Numbered from the stretch's first letter, positions 10,085 through 19,112 are shown. The stretch: 19,112 nt of DNA from Xanthoparmelia taractica (GCA_033085395.1 JANQBS010000483.1:1-19112), one strand, 5' to 3'. Numbers and translations are program-made. Notes: a model not told the origin generated them from the sequence alone.

Positions 10085-10096
10085 GCGTTGCTATCA
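10085..10096 (-). promoter_or_regulatory. G1 primer binding site
   Basis: The minus strand reads TGATAGCAACGC directly after the LTR end ...AACAACA. G2 has TGGTAGCAACGC in the same position (11623-11634), so the G1 site carries one G-to-A change. A TGGTAGC start is used by LTR elements primed with initiator tRNA-Met; whether the remaining bases match the host tRNA cannot be told here. Confidence 0.75.
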
Positions 10097-10251
10097 TGTT
10101 GTTATGGGAAAGGTCTTGGGATTGATTCATTGAAAAGTCTGTCGAATTCTAAGGGCCGCAGAGCGGAGAAATCTGCTGGGAAACTAATATACATTTGGCC
10201 TAGCTTCCCCGATCTTTTTAAAATGCCTTTGCGATATAGAATATCGTGACA
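10097..10251 (-). repeat. G1 5' LTR (155 bp)
   Basis: On minus it begins TGTCACGATATTC and ends CATAACAACA, immediately before the primer binding site. TG...CA ends are the rule for LTRs. It contains the palindrome CGATATTCTATATCG near its start. The sequence is rich in intact CpA and CpC, while DNA just beyond 10251 is strongly mutated, which supports the boundary. At 155 bp it is short but normal for fungal gypsy elements. No matching 3' LTR exists in the window. Confidence 0.75.
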
Positions 10252-11472
10252 AAAAAGCTCGATAAGCGTAGTAAGAAGTGTTACTTAATTAGCTATAAAG
10301 AAATTAACGTCTTTCGAATATAGAATTAAGTTACTTATAGAGACGAGCGAGCGTTATATATAGATTTTAATAAATTACGAATAAAAATCTTCGTTGTATT
10401 AGATATCGACTATTGAATAGTCGAGGCTATCGGCGATAACGTATTAGACGTATTTAATGCTAGGGAGAGTTAGACTAAGTATCTATATACGAATAACACT
10501 TACTTTAGTATTCTAAATATCGATTATATTTGAAATATTCTAATAACAAAAATCGAGTATAGGGAATATAAAAAATATAGAAATATTCGATAAAGAAGAT
10601 ATTTAAGAGATACTTTTATCTAGTCTAGAAATATATCTAGATTTAAGTATCGATAGAACGTACACTTCGCGATCTAAGCGAAATATTAAGTCTTCTTAAA
10701 AGATTTCTCTAAATGAGAAGTAAAGCGATATCAAGATATAGATTTAGAGGGCTATTATTTATATTAAATATAATAAGACTTTAGAAGCTAAGCATCTATA
10801 CTATAGATTAGTTACTTTAAGTTATAAAGATTTAAATTATTATAATTTCGAGTTTAATTTTAATCTCGTAGCTATAATTTAAAAGATAATTAAAATAAGA
10901 AGCTATTAAGTAACTAAGAAAATAGGCGATTACGAATTATTAATTTATAAGTAAGTTATAAGTAAACTTATATATTAGATAGTAAAAGAAAGCGATAAAT
11001 CGATAGATATAGTTATTTATTATTATAGATATCTGGAAATTACTCTCTAAATTAAAGAATATATTAATATTAATTAATAAATATATCCATAAAATTAAGA
11101 AGAAGTTAAATAAATTTATTTTTTATAAAGCTCTCTAGATAATATAAGAATTCGAGTAAATCTATAAGATTAACTACGATTAAATATTCGCTTTAATCGT
11201 TAAGTCTATATTATTCAAAATCTTATTTATAATTATAGCGTATTATAATCTAGATTATTAGTAGATAGAGATTATTATTACGTTTCAAAACGCTCTATTA
11301 AAGAAGTTTATCTATATTAAATATTAAATAAGATATAAGATAAGAAATATAATATATCGATTACTTAGAGTATTATATAATCTAAAGTAATTATCTCGCG
11401 AATAATATTATATTCTTCGCGATTTTCTTATCTTAAAAAATTTAAGTAAATTAAATTAAATTACTTACTCTT
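10252..11472. other. Spacer between the two head-to-head LTRs, unidentified mutated DNA
   Basis: These 1221 bp lie outside both retroelements and are heavily mutated. They probably are part of an older element or locus into which G1 and G2 inserted. On plus, one frame (codon starts congruent to 1 modulo 3, about 10309-11400) reads protein-like for about 360 codons, for example RDERALYIDFNKLRIKIFVV and GDNVLDVFNARES. Over 10339-10570 it has about 3 stops versus about 8 in the neighbouring plus frame. I recognise no family. The frame seems to run up to both LTR borders, so the gene, if real, is truncated at one or both ends. Confidence 0.4.
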
Positions 11473-11622
11473 TGCCACGAAAACGCACTTGCCAAGCCAA
11501 TCAAGAAATCGGCTAAGGCAAGTGCTTGCCTGGCTGGCTTGGCTGACTAACTTAGATTTTTCCAACTTAGAATAAGTAGACTCGGATATTCAATTGATTA
11601 TATACTCTTTGCTGTTTTAGTA
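11473..11622 (+). repeat. G2 5' LTR (150 bp)
   Basis: It begins TGCCACGAAAACGC and ends TTTTAGTA just before the primer binding site; the final TA is probably a mutated CA. Length and start (TGYCACGA) parallel the G1 LTR. It is well preserved, with a sharp transition to AT-rich DNA at its left border, and holds a strong palindromic cluster (11485-11525 and beyond). Confidence 0.7.
11485..11525. other. Imperfect palindrome in the G2 LTR
   Basis: GCACTTGCC at the left pairs with GGCAAGTGC at the right, and AAGCC with GGCTAA inside, leaving a loop around CAATCAAGAAAT. Immediately downstream, GGCTGGCTTGGCTGAC can also pair with GCCAAGCCAA. It could form a hairpin in DNA or in transcript ends, or be a regulatory repeat of the LTR promoter. 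Confidence 0.6.
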
Positions 11623-11634
11623 TGGTAGCAACGC
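11623..11634 (+). promoter_or_regulatory. G2 primer binding site
   Basis: TGGTAGCAACGC begins right after the LTR end. The same 12 bases, with one G-to-A change, follow the G1 LTR at 10096-10085, so two independent elements support it. The TGGTAGC start suggests priming by an initiator tRNA-Met. Confidence 0.75.
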
Positions 11635-12039
11635 CCAAATAGCTATTATTAGCTATTTCAGGAGATCCTCTATTATTGCTTCATTATTGCTTAATCACTA
11701 CTTATTGTATTCGTTAAAATAATTCTTCTTCATAAAGAATTATATTCTATCTAGTGAGATTCGCATATAAAATCATCGAAATTCTTACCCGGACGATCGG
11801 AATCTTACTAAGTTCGTTAAAAAACTTATTAAACTTATCTCTCTCACACTTACTGTTATCACTATTATCGCTATAGCTTATTTATTATCGCTATCTTACT
11901 ATCTTTGCTATAATTAAATAAAAAAGAAATTTTTTTTTTATTATTTAATTGCATAATAAGAGAAGACTTTAATTCTTATAATATAAATGTTTATATTAAT
12001 AGAAAATCCTTCTTATTAATATAATACTATCTCTTCGTT
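11635..12039. other. G2 leader region
   Basis: Mildly mutated to about 11900, then AT-rich with a run of T at about 11932-11939. It should contain the leader and gag start, but I see no convincing start codon. Pyrimidine-rich repeats of ATTATCGCTAT type occur around 11855-11910. Confidence 0.4.
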
Positions 12040-14045
12040 ATTAAGAAAGCTACTATTATTTTAACTTCGTTAGCTCTAAATTCTATTTCTCGAGATATTA
12101 TTATTTTAATCTTTTAAATAGATAAATTTCTATACTTCGATTACGCTTTTATTAGTCTTATTATCGACGATATTAAATAATTTATTATCGATATCGTTAG
12201 AATTAATTTTAGGCCTTTAGAGATTATAAAATAAATAATTTTATTAGCTCGTAATGTATATATAATAGCTCGTTTTATATCTATTGAGATATTAAATTAA
12301 TATATTATTAAATATTTAATTAATTATTTTTTAAGATTACTCTAATTAGATTTAAGATTAATATTTAATTATTAAGAAAATTAAGAGAATCTTCTTCTAT
12401 TAACTATATATCTCGTTCTTTATCTTTAAAAAATTCTATTATTAATAATTATTCTATTAGAAATTCTTTTATTATTAACTCTAATTCTAATAATTTAACT
12501 ATTATAAATTTTATTAATTTTAATTTAAATTCTATATTAAATTCTACTTTAAATTTAAATATAAATTATACTTTTAAAAATACTTTAAACAACTTTAATA
12601 TAGCTAGAAATAACGATATTAATTAATAAAATACTAGATTTTCATAGCAATAATAAATTGCTTTATAAGGTCTTCTACGTAGCGTATCTAAATCGTCTAA
12701 TAAGCGAGAATCGCTAGATTAGAATAATATTAATACTATAGTAGAAACTATATTAGTTAATAGATAAAATATTAATAATATAGAATTTTTTAACTTGATA
12801 TATAAGAATAAGTTAATAATTTTTAATGTTTCTCTAATAAAGTATATATTAAAAGAGACTTACTTTCGAAATATATATTTGTTTTTAAAGTATACTCGTG
12901 ATGTAGCTAGCATTAAGAATAATAAGATCGTTCGTATAAATCTCTAAACTTATTTTAAGAGATCTACTTTAAAGTAATAATAAGTATCTTATAAAGCTTA
13001 AAAATAAATTAAATAAGTAAAAGAGAATATTAATTAAATAATTTAAAGTATCGATTAATATAGCGATTAATTTGTTATTAAAAAAGAGATATATCTTAAG
13101 AAATACTATTAATAAGAGAAGGTCTCGAGAGTACGCATAAAAGATCTTATATATTTCGAAAGATATCGATTTAATTAACGTTAATAATTAGTTTAATATA
13201 ATTTATAATAATTTAAATATTAAATTAAAAAGTAACTTAAAGAGATTAAAGAATTAAATTATTTTATATAATTTTCTTAAGAAGATAAATAATCTCAAGT
13301 ATAATTAGTGAATCTACGTAAATAGATATAATTCGAGAATATATAAGTTTTTCTCTTCGAGGAATATCTTTACGAGGTCTTCTTAAAATTATTCTTCTTA
13401 AAATCGAAGTAATAGCAATAAAGATATCTCTAATTAATATTAACCTCGTTTATAATAACAATTTTCTTAATACCTTCGATCTTAGTAAAGTATAGATTCT
13501 AATAATTAATATTAGCGATCTTATTTTTAATAATCTTTTCGTTAAATTAATAATTAATATAAAAGTTAAAACGCTTAATTAACCTAATTATTTTCTTATT
13601 AATTTAATAATCAAAATATTTATTTAAATTTATAGCAAAACGCTTAATAAATATCTCGTTATTCTTTATAAATCGTCGCTCTAAACGTATCGAATTCGAT
13701 CTTAAATCGATCTTTATTTCATAATTAATAATACTAGTTTTCTTTAAGATTAATCTAAGGTTTTTAATAAAATTAAAGTAATTAACGATCTTAATTTAAT
13801 GCTATAAATCGTTTAAAAGTAGCTATTATTAAATCTCTATGATTAACGAAAATATTAAATTAGAATAAAACGAATAAGCTTAAAGTTCGGATTATTAAAA
13901 AGAAAATTTTAATATTAAACACTCTTATTTTATAGATAAAGATTAATATAAGAATAAGATATATTATATTAGTTCTAAGTATAATTCTAAGCTTTCTATA
14001 TAATTAAATAATAATTAATTTACTAACTTTATAAAGATCGAAATC
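12040..14045 (+). pseudogene. gag: G2 gag
   Basis: The frame with codon starts divisible by three shows a long Ser/Asn/Thr/Leu low-complexity part (about 12380-12600) that would have been Pro/Thr/Asn-rich before Pro codons decayed. The core follows with ETYFRNIYLFLKYTRDVASI (about 12858-12917) and NNKIVRINL, matching the fungal gypsy Gag pattern RDVASTKGDK-VR-NL. The stretch 13400-14045 corresponds to the basic C-terminal tail and reads poorly. Stops are dense (TAA/TAG at Gln). Gag forms the particle and packages RNA. Confidence 0.7.
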
Positions 14046-14130
14046 TATTATCGAAATTATTAGAAATTCTTTTTATTTAAGATTAAATTATATAAGTATT
14101 TATAAATTAACTATTTTGAAAAGCACGTTT
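14046..14130 (+). pseudogene. G2 C2H2-like zinc finger
   Basis: Reads YYRNY.KFFLFKIKLYKYL then NYFEKHVYANE in the gag frame. This is homologous to the G1 finger at 7996-7920, with the zinc-binding Cys and one His turned to Tyr by G-to-A and C-to-T changes. In related fungal elements a finger of this form (C..C....F.S..KL..HLR..C) precedes the protease. Confidence 0.65.
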
Positions 14131-14269
14131 ATGCTAACGAAGTAGTACTTGTAAAGTATTTTAACTTCGTTAATAAATAACTTATAAAGTCTTTTAACTC
14201 TATTAATCAATAATTAAAAATTATTAAGTTTATGACTTTTAATTAGAATTTAAGAAATAATTTTATTTT

Positions 14270-14720
14270 CTAAAATTAAACTTACACTATAATTAAAGTT
14301 AAACTTAATTCTATTAATTAAGAGAATAAAGTTTATATTAACATTAAATATAATATAAGTTTAATAGATAAATTATAATATTCTTAGTAATATTCGAATA
14401 TAATTATTTTTAAAATAATAATATCTTTACGAGTACGTGAGATTAATATTTTTAAGTACGAGACTACGAAGTATATTATATAAGATATCTATTTTTCTAA
14501 AATGAATAGTTAAGATTAAAAAGTGCTTATATATTTATATAAAGTATTATATATTATTAATAACTTACGTATTAAAATATTTATTAAAAAAAATATTATT
14601 AAGTCTAAAGAAATTATTATTAATGTAATTAACAAGAAAGTAAGAATTAATAGTTATAGTACTACGATTAATATTATTACTCGATCTTAAGGCGAGTTCA
14701 TACGAAAAAAGATCTATATT
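14270..14720 (+). pseudogene. G2 retropepsin-like aspartic protease
   Basis: VYINIKYNISLIDKL at about 14331-14375 corresponds to the family form with a DTG active site: codons 14340-14348 read Asn-Ile-Lys where Asp-Thr-Gly is expected, each one explainable by transitions. Downstream, LYIINNLRIKIFIKKNII (about 14550-14605) aligns with the G1 protease stretch VREIHLINNLKINLLI. Frame is shared with gag and the finger. Function in the family is polyprotein processing. Confidence 0.7.
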
Positions 14721-16900
14721 ATATTATTTACTTTCGTATCTTCGTATAACGAGATAATTCTATTAATTAAGAAAATTAATCTATTTAACGATCGTGATTT
14801 CTTATTTAAGTTAATAATATAAACGAATTTAATAATATTCGCTTATTTAATTAATTGTATAATAACTAAAATTCTACTTTAAAATAAGTTAATATATCTA
14901 TTTAAATTTTAAGAAAATTAAAACTTAAAAAAATTCTCCAAATAGATTATAAAAATTGCTTTTCAATTAATATCGAATCTAAATTCGTCTTAACGAAAAT
15001 AATTATAAATTTAAGTATAAACTTAAGCTTAAATTAATTAACTCTCTTATTAACTAAAGAAAATAAGCTATTAAATAAAGTTATAATTTTTAGAAATATA
15101 TAAACTAAAACTATATTAATCGATCTAGTTAACGAATTCTTATAGATTTAATAAGATATCGATTTATTAAAAGTGTTAGAAGTAAAATAAATAAAGCTTT
15201 TATTAAGAGATAATTAATAAATTAAGATTAATAAAAAAATTAAAATTTATTTCTTAAGTGCACGAAATTAAGAGATAATTAATAAACTCTTTAATAAATT
15301 ATATAAATAGAAAAAACTTAAATAAACTAAAGATTCTATATTCTTCTTCTATTCGATATTCGTTTTATATAAAAAATATTATCTAATAATATTATTAAGA
15401 AATAACTAATAATTAATATTCGAGATTTAAATAACTTATTACTTTAAGATATATATTTAATATCTCTTTAATAGAGTATAATTAAGTTATTAACTAATTA
15501 TAATTTTATTTTAATAATCGATATTACTTCGTTATTTTATTAATAGCGAGTGCATTTAAACTATCGCTATATAGAGATTATTATAAGTTATAGAAGTCAA
15601 GAAACTTTTAATATTTTAACTATAAATTATATAAATTCAATTATTTAAATTTAATATTAAATTAATAAGATTTTATAATATATTCTTAATATAAAAGCTA
15701 ACGTTAATAATGTTATTACGAATATTAAAATATTTTAATAATACTTATAAGATCTTTATTAGTTATTTAAGCTTTTCGTAAGATTTAATATTATTATTTC
15801 TTTTATAAAAATCTTTTTAAAATATTTAGACGTTAATTTATTAAATAAAAGAATTAATTCTTTCGACTTAATTTTATTAAAAGATAAGCTTAAAGCTATC
15901 TTAAACTTATAATATTTTAGTACTTCAAGAGAATTCGAATTTTACTTAAAACTAACTAACTATTTGTGTTAATATATTTATTTTTATATATAATTAATAT
16001 AATTCTTATAGAATCTTAGAATATTACTTCTTAAGAAAGTATCGAACTTTAAACGTTAATAAAATTAATACTCTTTTAAAATAAAGCTATCTATAGCTTT
16101 AAAGAAGTAATTAACTTCTTTTTAGCTTCTTTAAAAAATATTGTCTTAACTAATAATTTTAATATATTTTAATAATATTTAAACTTTATAGATTAATTTA
16201 AATATCTTAAAAGATTTTAATTTTAAGATAATAGTCTTTTATATTAAAGTGAATATATATAAAAATAAAAATCAATAATCTTCTCGTATAGAAACGAAGT
16301 CTATTCTTTTTTTATTAAGGCTTTTAACTATAATAGAAAGAAATTACTAGTCTTCGAAATTAAAGATTATTAATCTTATTTAATATTTAAAGAAAATAAG
16401 ATATATAATCGAATCTTTAAAATATTTTAAAAGAATATAAATCGATTATTCTATTACTATTAATATTATAAAGTAAAAATCGATTATTTAATTATATTAA
16501 TAATGCGAATAAATATTCGTTTAATTCGAGCTACTTAATTCTTAAGATAACTTAATCTAATTATTTCTCACAAATCTAATAAAGAATATATTATGTCTAA
16601 TGCTCTATTAAGGCTTATAAGTCTAAAAAAAATTCGCTATCTTATTATTATTCGAAGTTAAATACTCTCTATATTTTTATCATAAGTTTAATAAAAATAA
16701 GTGCTTTATTTCATAAGAAATATATTTAAGACTATTAATAAGATAATTATTTAAAAAGAACTTCGATAAAACTTAATACTAACAATAGTTTGATTAGCGA
16801 GAATATAGCTTCTTTATCTTTCGTACGAGAAAAGTATCTCTTTATTATTAATACTAAGTCTTATTTTTTATCTCGATCGAAAGAAAATTAATAATAAGAA
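14720..16900 (+). pseudogene. pol: G2 reverse transcriptase and RNase H region of pol
   Basis: The RT active site is at 15706-15711, where ANVNNV replaces the (Y/F)xDD box: both catalytic Asp codons are now AAT. Downstream, FLKYLDVNLLNKRINSFDL (about 15815-15870), then KLTNYL and a YIYFYIQLI-like stretch (to about 16010), match the connection between RT and RNase H in fungal gypsy Pol. The upstream part (14720-15600) and the RNase H part are so decayed that I cannot place individual residues. The whole region has almost no CpA or CpC. Confidence 0.7.
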
Positions 16901-17900
16901 TAATAAAGTTTTATTTACGAAATATAGCGAGATCTTATTTTTTATGTTAATAGAATTATTAATTAATAATAACTTTATAATTTCTCTTTGTTAATAAAAG
17001 ATATTCTTATTTTAATATATAAAAAAGAATATTTTAATTTTTAGAGATATTACGAAATCGTTACTTTATTCTAATATATTTATAAAATTATAAAATATTT
17101 ATAAGACTTTATTTGATATTACTAAGAATTATTTAATTCTATAGATAAGAATATACGTATCTATTACTTAGAATATTTAATTTTATAGATAAGAAGATAT
17201 GTATCTTACGATAGCTTATAGCTAATCTTATCTCCGCCCGTGTCTTTTTATATTTTAACTATTAACTTTATTTTAATATTATTTCTATTAAATTATATTT
17301 ATTATTTATAAATTTATAAAAGTTATTTAATTAATTCATAATAAGTTAATTTAAAAAGTATTTAATTAAGTAAAGATATATTTATATTAATTTAATATTA
17401 TTAATTAAAGAATCTTAAAAATTATTTTTAGCGATCGAGATGGAAAATTTCTTTCGAAGCTTTAAAAATCGCTTTTTAAACTATTAAAGATTTCTCTATT
17501 TTATTTAATAGTCTATTATTTATAAATTAATAATGCGAGAGAACGAATTAATTAGACTATAAAGATAGCTTTAAGATACTCTCTATATATTCTTATCTTC
17601 TTTATAGTCGAAAGTTCTATTATGAATATAAATCTTTTTAAATAACTTCATCTCTTCTAAGATTATATCAAGCGAAGTAATCTACGATTTTATTTTAAAT
17701 AAATCTTTAAATTTACTTCGTTTATTTATTAAAATCGATTATATCTCTATACGAATTATAATTAAAAATATTATTAATTTTATTTAAATATTTAATAAAT
17801 TTTATTACGATAGAAAGTATTAATTAATATTTCTTAGAGTGAAGAAATAAATACTTCTTCGACTATATAAAGACTATAAGATTCTCTTTATTCTTAATAT
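16900..17900 (+). pseudogene. pol: G2 integrase region of pol
   Basis: At 17427-17480 the plus strand reads FSDRDGKFLSKL, the integrase core motif around the second catalytic Asp (17433-17435), which is intact here. It is followed by ARERIN (about 17533), the position of the catalytic Glu. At 17830-17880 YLRVKK and LYKDYK correspond to the integrase C-terminal stretch that reads AYLRLHKDY in G1. The frame differs from the RT and from the chromodomain, so indels are present. Confidence 0.75.
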
Positions 17901-18123
17901 TATTAATAAGCTATTATAATAGTATATCGCTTTTTTTAAATAATAAATAAAGTAGATAGATTTATTTATAGACTTATTATTTTTATAGAATAAAGAGTTT
18001 ATTTCGTCTTTATAATAATATAATTAAAGCCTTATTTTTACGTTATAGAACGATTCTTTTTAACGCTCTCGACCTTAATATATCTTATCTATTTCTGTTA
18101 ATAATAATAATACTATTTATTTA

Positions 18124-18450
18124 AAAATCGAACGATTTCTTAATAAACGAATTATTAAGAAAGAATATAATCTAATTATAGAATATCTAGTGAAATAAAA
18201 GAAATATAGTCCTGAATATGATTAGTGATATAATATTAAGAATGTTAATGATACTCTAAAGTTAGTGAAGGAATATAAGAAGAAAGTAGCTAGAATTCGA
18301 GCTATTATTTTACTTCTATAATCTCAGCTCCGTTAAAAGAAAGAGATCGTCTTAAAAAGAGACCTAAATAATACTCACACTACATCTACTCACCTTAGTT
18401 TAGTACTAGAATAAGTAAAGAACTAATACTCGTTAAGTAATAAGCTAAGG
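18124..18450 (+). pseudogene. pol: G2 chromodomain and polyprotein tail
   Basis: Reads KIERFLNKRIIKKEYN, then EYLVK.KKYSPEYD..YNIKN and LKLVKEYKKK, with stops at the conserved Trp positions (TGG to TAA, TAG or TGA). This is a full-length chromodomain of the fungal chromovirus type. The same frame continues as a Thr/Ser/His-rich tail (NNTHTTSTHLSLVLE) to about 18450. Chromodomains guide integration to heterochromatin through histone binding. This 18180-18440 segment is mildly mutated compared with the rest of G2. It shows what the G1 chromodomain at 165-232 lost. Confidence 0.85.
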
Positions 18451-19015
18451 CGTTATTACTATTATTAAGTAATTATATAAATATAAAGAATTAATTAATA
18501 AGAATAGAAAGAAAAAGCGGAAAAATAAAAGAACGCTTATTTCAATAGATAACGGGTCGCGCAGAGTTTAAGAAACTTATTAACTAGTATTTAATTAATA
18601 TTATCGACGACAAAGATATTAACAACGAAGATAGAGATAGTAAGAGAGTCGAAAGAGAGAATAGCGTGTTTAACGAAGACGAATACGAACGAGAGGAATA
18701 GTTCTTAGAGTAACGATAATATTAGAATACGCTTATAAGTGATATAAATATTATCTCTATATAGAAGATTATATATAACTTTCTTATTATCGTTTAAAAG
18801 ATATCTTTTAAATATTTAAACGCGTTTACTTAAAATGAATATTATAAGAACTTCGAATTAATAATAATCTATATTAAGTAATTAAAACGTTAAGTTATAT
18901 ATATATAATTAAAAGAATTATATAATATCTCGTCGAAATTAAATACGAGCTTAACGTTTAAATCTTTAATTAATATATAAAATTAAAGAAATTCTTTCAT
19001 GAACTTATTTACGAA
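18451..19015 (+). other. Unidentified segment after the G2 polyprotein, with a short acidic coding-like frame
   Basis: A purine-rich run (about 18503-18533) is followed on plus, in the frame with codon starts divisible by three, by a charged reading. It includes AEFKKLINQYLINIIDDKDI and RVERENSVFNEDEYEREE, about 50 codons with a single stop. It then becomes AT-saturated to 19010. I do not recognise it. It may be the G2 3' untranslated region, a nested insertion, or part of the element whose end is the 97-bp repeat. The expected G2 3' LTR is not visible. Confidence 0.3.
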
Positions 19016-19112
19016 TACGGGTCGGAAAGGTGTGATATATTTGATGATATGGGACCAGTTTTTCGAATATCATACCGAAAGGTATAAGATATCCCATACT
19101 CCCATTGGGTTT
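19016..19112 (-). repeat. Right arm of 97-bp inverted repeat
   Basis: Reverse complement of 67-163 with about 13 transition differences. This copy is the less mutated one (GGTCCCAT, CCCATTGGG kept). Read outward, it follows GGGTCGGAAAGG, a purine-rich run, with TGTGATATAT. It contains palindromes ATGGGA/TCCCAT and ATATC.TATACC/GGTATGATAT that could form a cruciform. The border with the saturated DNA to its left is abrupt. The repeat runs to the last base of the window and may continue beyond. Confidence 0.8.

Larger units (their letters stand above)
164..10251 (-). mobile_element. G1: RIP-degraded Ty3/gypsy chromovirus, interrupted by a Tc1/mariner element
   Basis: Reading on the minus strand from 10251 downward, the order is 5' LTR, primer binding site, gag, C2H2-like zinc finger, aspartic protease, reverse transcriptase, RNase H, integrase, chromodomain. 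This is the standard Ty3/gypsy order, and the terminal chromodomain marks a chromovirus. Without the nested 3.7-kb DNA transposon the remnant is about 6.4 kb, normal for the group. The 3' end is missing: the chromodomain stops after about 25 residues at the 97-bp repeat, and no second copy of the LTR is visible. Every domain has in-frame stops, mostly TAA/TAG at Gln positions, and the frame changes several times, so small indels accompany the point mutations. The element is not functional. Confidence 0.9.
11473..18450 (+). mobile_element. G2: RIP-degraded Ty3/gypsy chromovirus
   Basis: On plus the order is 5' LTR (11473-11622), primer binding site, gag, zinc finger, protease, RT, RNase H, integrase, chromodomain and polyprotein tail, about 7 kb. 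It belongs to the same broad fungal gypsy group as G1 (same domain order, shared finger and protease layout, same primer site), but it is a different family: the LTRs share little beyond TGYCACGA at the start. Most of it is more heavily mutated than G1, with almost no CpA, TpG or CpC left from 12000 to 17200. A 3' LTR resembling 11473-11622 was not found before the window ends, so the 3' end is missing, displaced or unrecognisable. Confidence 0.85.

Noticed and set aside
6282..15711. Programmed +1 frameshift between protease and RT in both G1 and G2
   Set aside because: Both show a +1 change of phase, but integrase, zinc finger and chromodomain also change phase, so accumulated indels explain it equally well.
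1..19112. Giant cargo element (Starship) or Maverick/Polinton bounded by the outer repeats
   Set aside because: No tyrosine recombinase captain, DNA polymerase B, capsid or ATPase motif could be read. All recognised coding belongs to two gypsy elements and one Tc1/mariner element.
19016..19112. The 97-bp repeat as the 3' LTR of G2 (purine run then TGTG)
   Set aside because: The G2 5' LTR begins TGCCACGAAAAC and that of G1 TGTCACGATATT; neither matches the repeat, so it is not the LTR of either element as delimited here.

Overview
The window reads as a transposon graveyard from a filamentous ascomycete (Pezizomycotina). Nearly all of it is very AT-rich. CpA/TpG and also CpC/GpG are almost absent, while CpG and CpT/ApG survive, and stop codons sit where relatives have Gln, Trp or Arg. 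This is the footprint of repeat-induced point mutation (RIP) or a similar fungal C-to-T process. I found no intact gene, no tRNA or rRNA, no CRISPR array and no ordinary host gene.

Layout, left to right. (1) At 67-163 lies one arm of a 97-bp inverted repeat; the other arm is 19016-19112 at the opposite end of the window. (2) About 164-10251 (minus strand) is G1, a Ty3/gypsy chromovirus-type LTR retrotransposon: 155-bp 5' LTR, primer binding site, gag, zinc finger, protease, RT/RNase H, integrase and a cut-off chromodomain. (3) Nested in the G1 integrase gene, at a TA duplicated on both sides, is a 3721-bp Tc1/mariner element (924-4644) with near-perfect 106-bp terminal inverted repeats, a degenerate DD34E transposase on plus and a probable second, convergent gene on minus. 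(4) 10252-11472 is a 1.2-kb mutated spacer of unknown origin. (5) 11473 to about 18450 (plus strand) is G2, a second gypsy chromovirus with a 150-bp 5' LTR and the same primer-binding sequence, lying head-to-head with G1. (6) 18451-19015 is unidentified mutated DNA, followed by the right repeat arm.

The elements show an order of events: G1 inserted, then the Tc1/mariner element inserted into its integrase, and all were mutated. Catalytic aspartates of protease and RT read as asparagine in both retroelements, so nothing here should be active. The mutation is patchy within G1: its LTR, gag N-terminus, gag Q-rich tail, one pol patch and the integrase are mild, while RT and gag core are saturated.

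The least expected features are the long convergent reading frame in the Tc1/mariner element, the inverted repeat arms at both window edges, and two unidentified coding-like stretches (10309-11400 plus and about 18520-18810 plus). All readings were made by eye from translation; boundaries given as 'about' are approximate.
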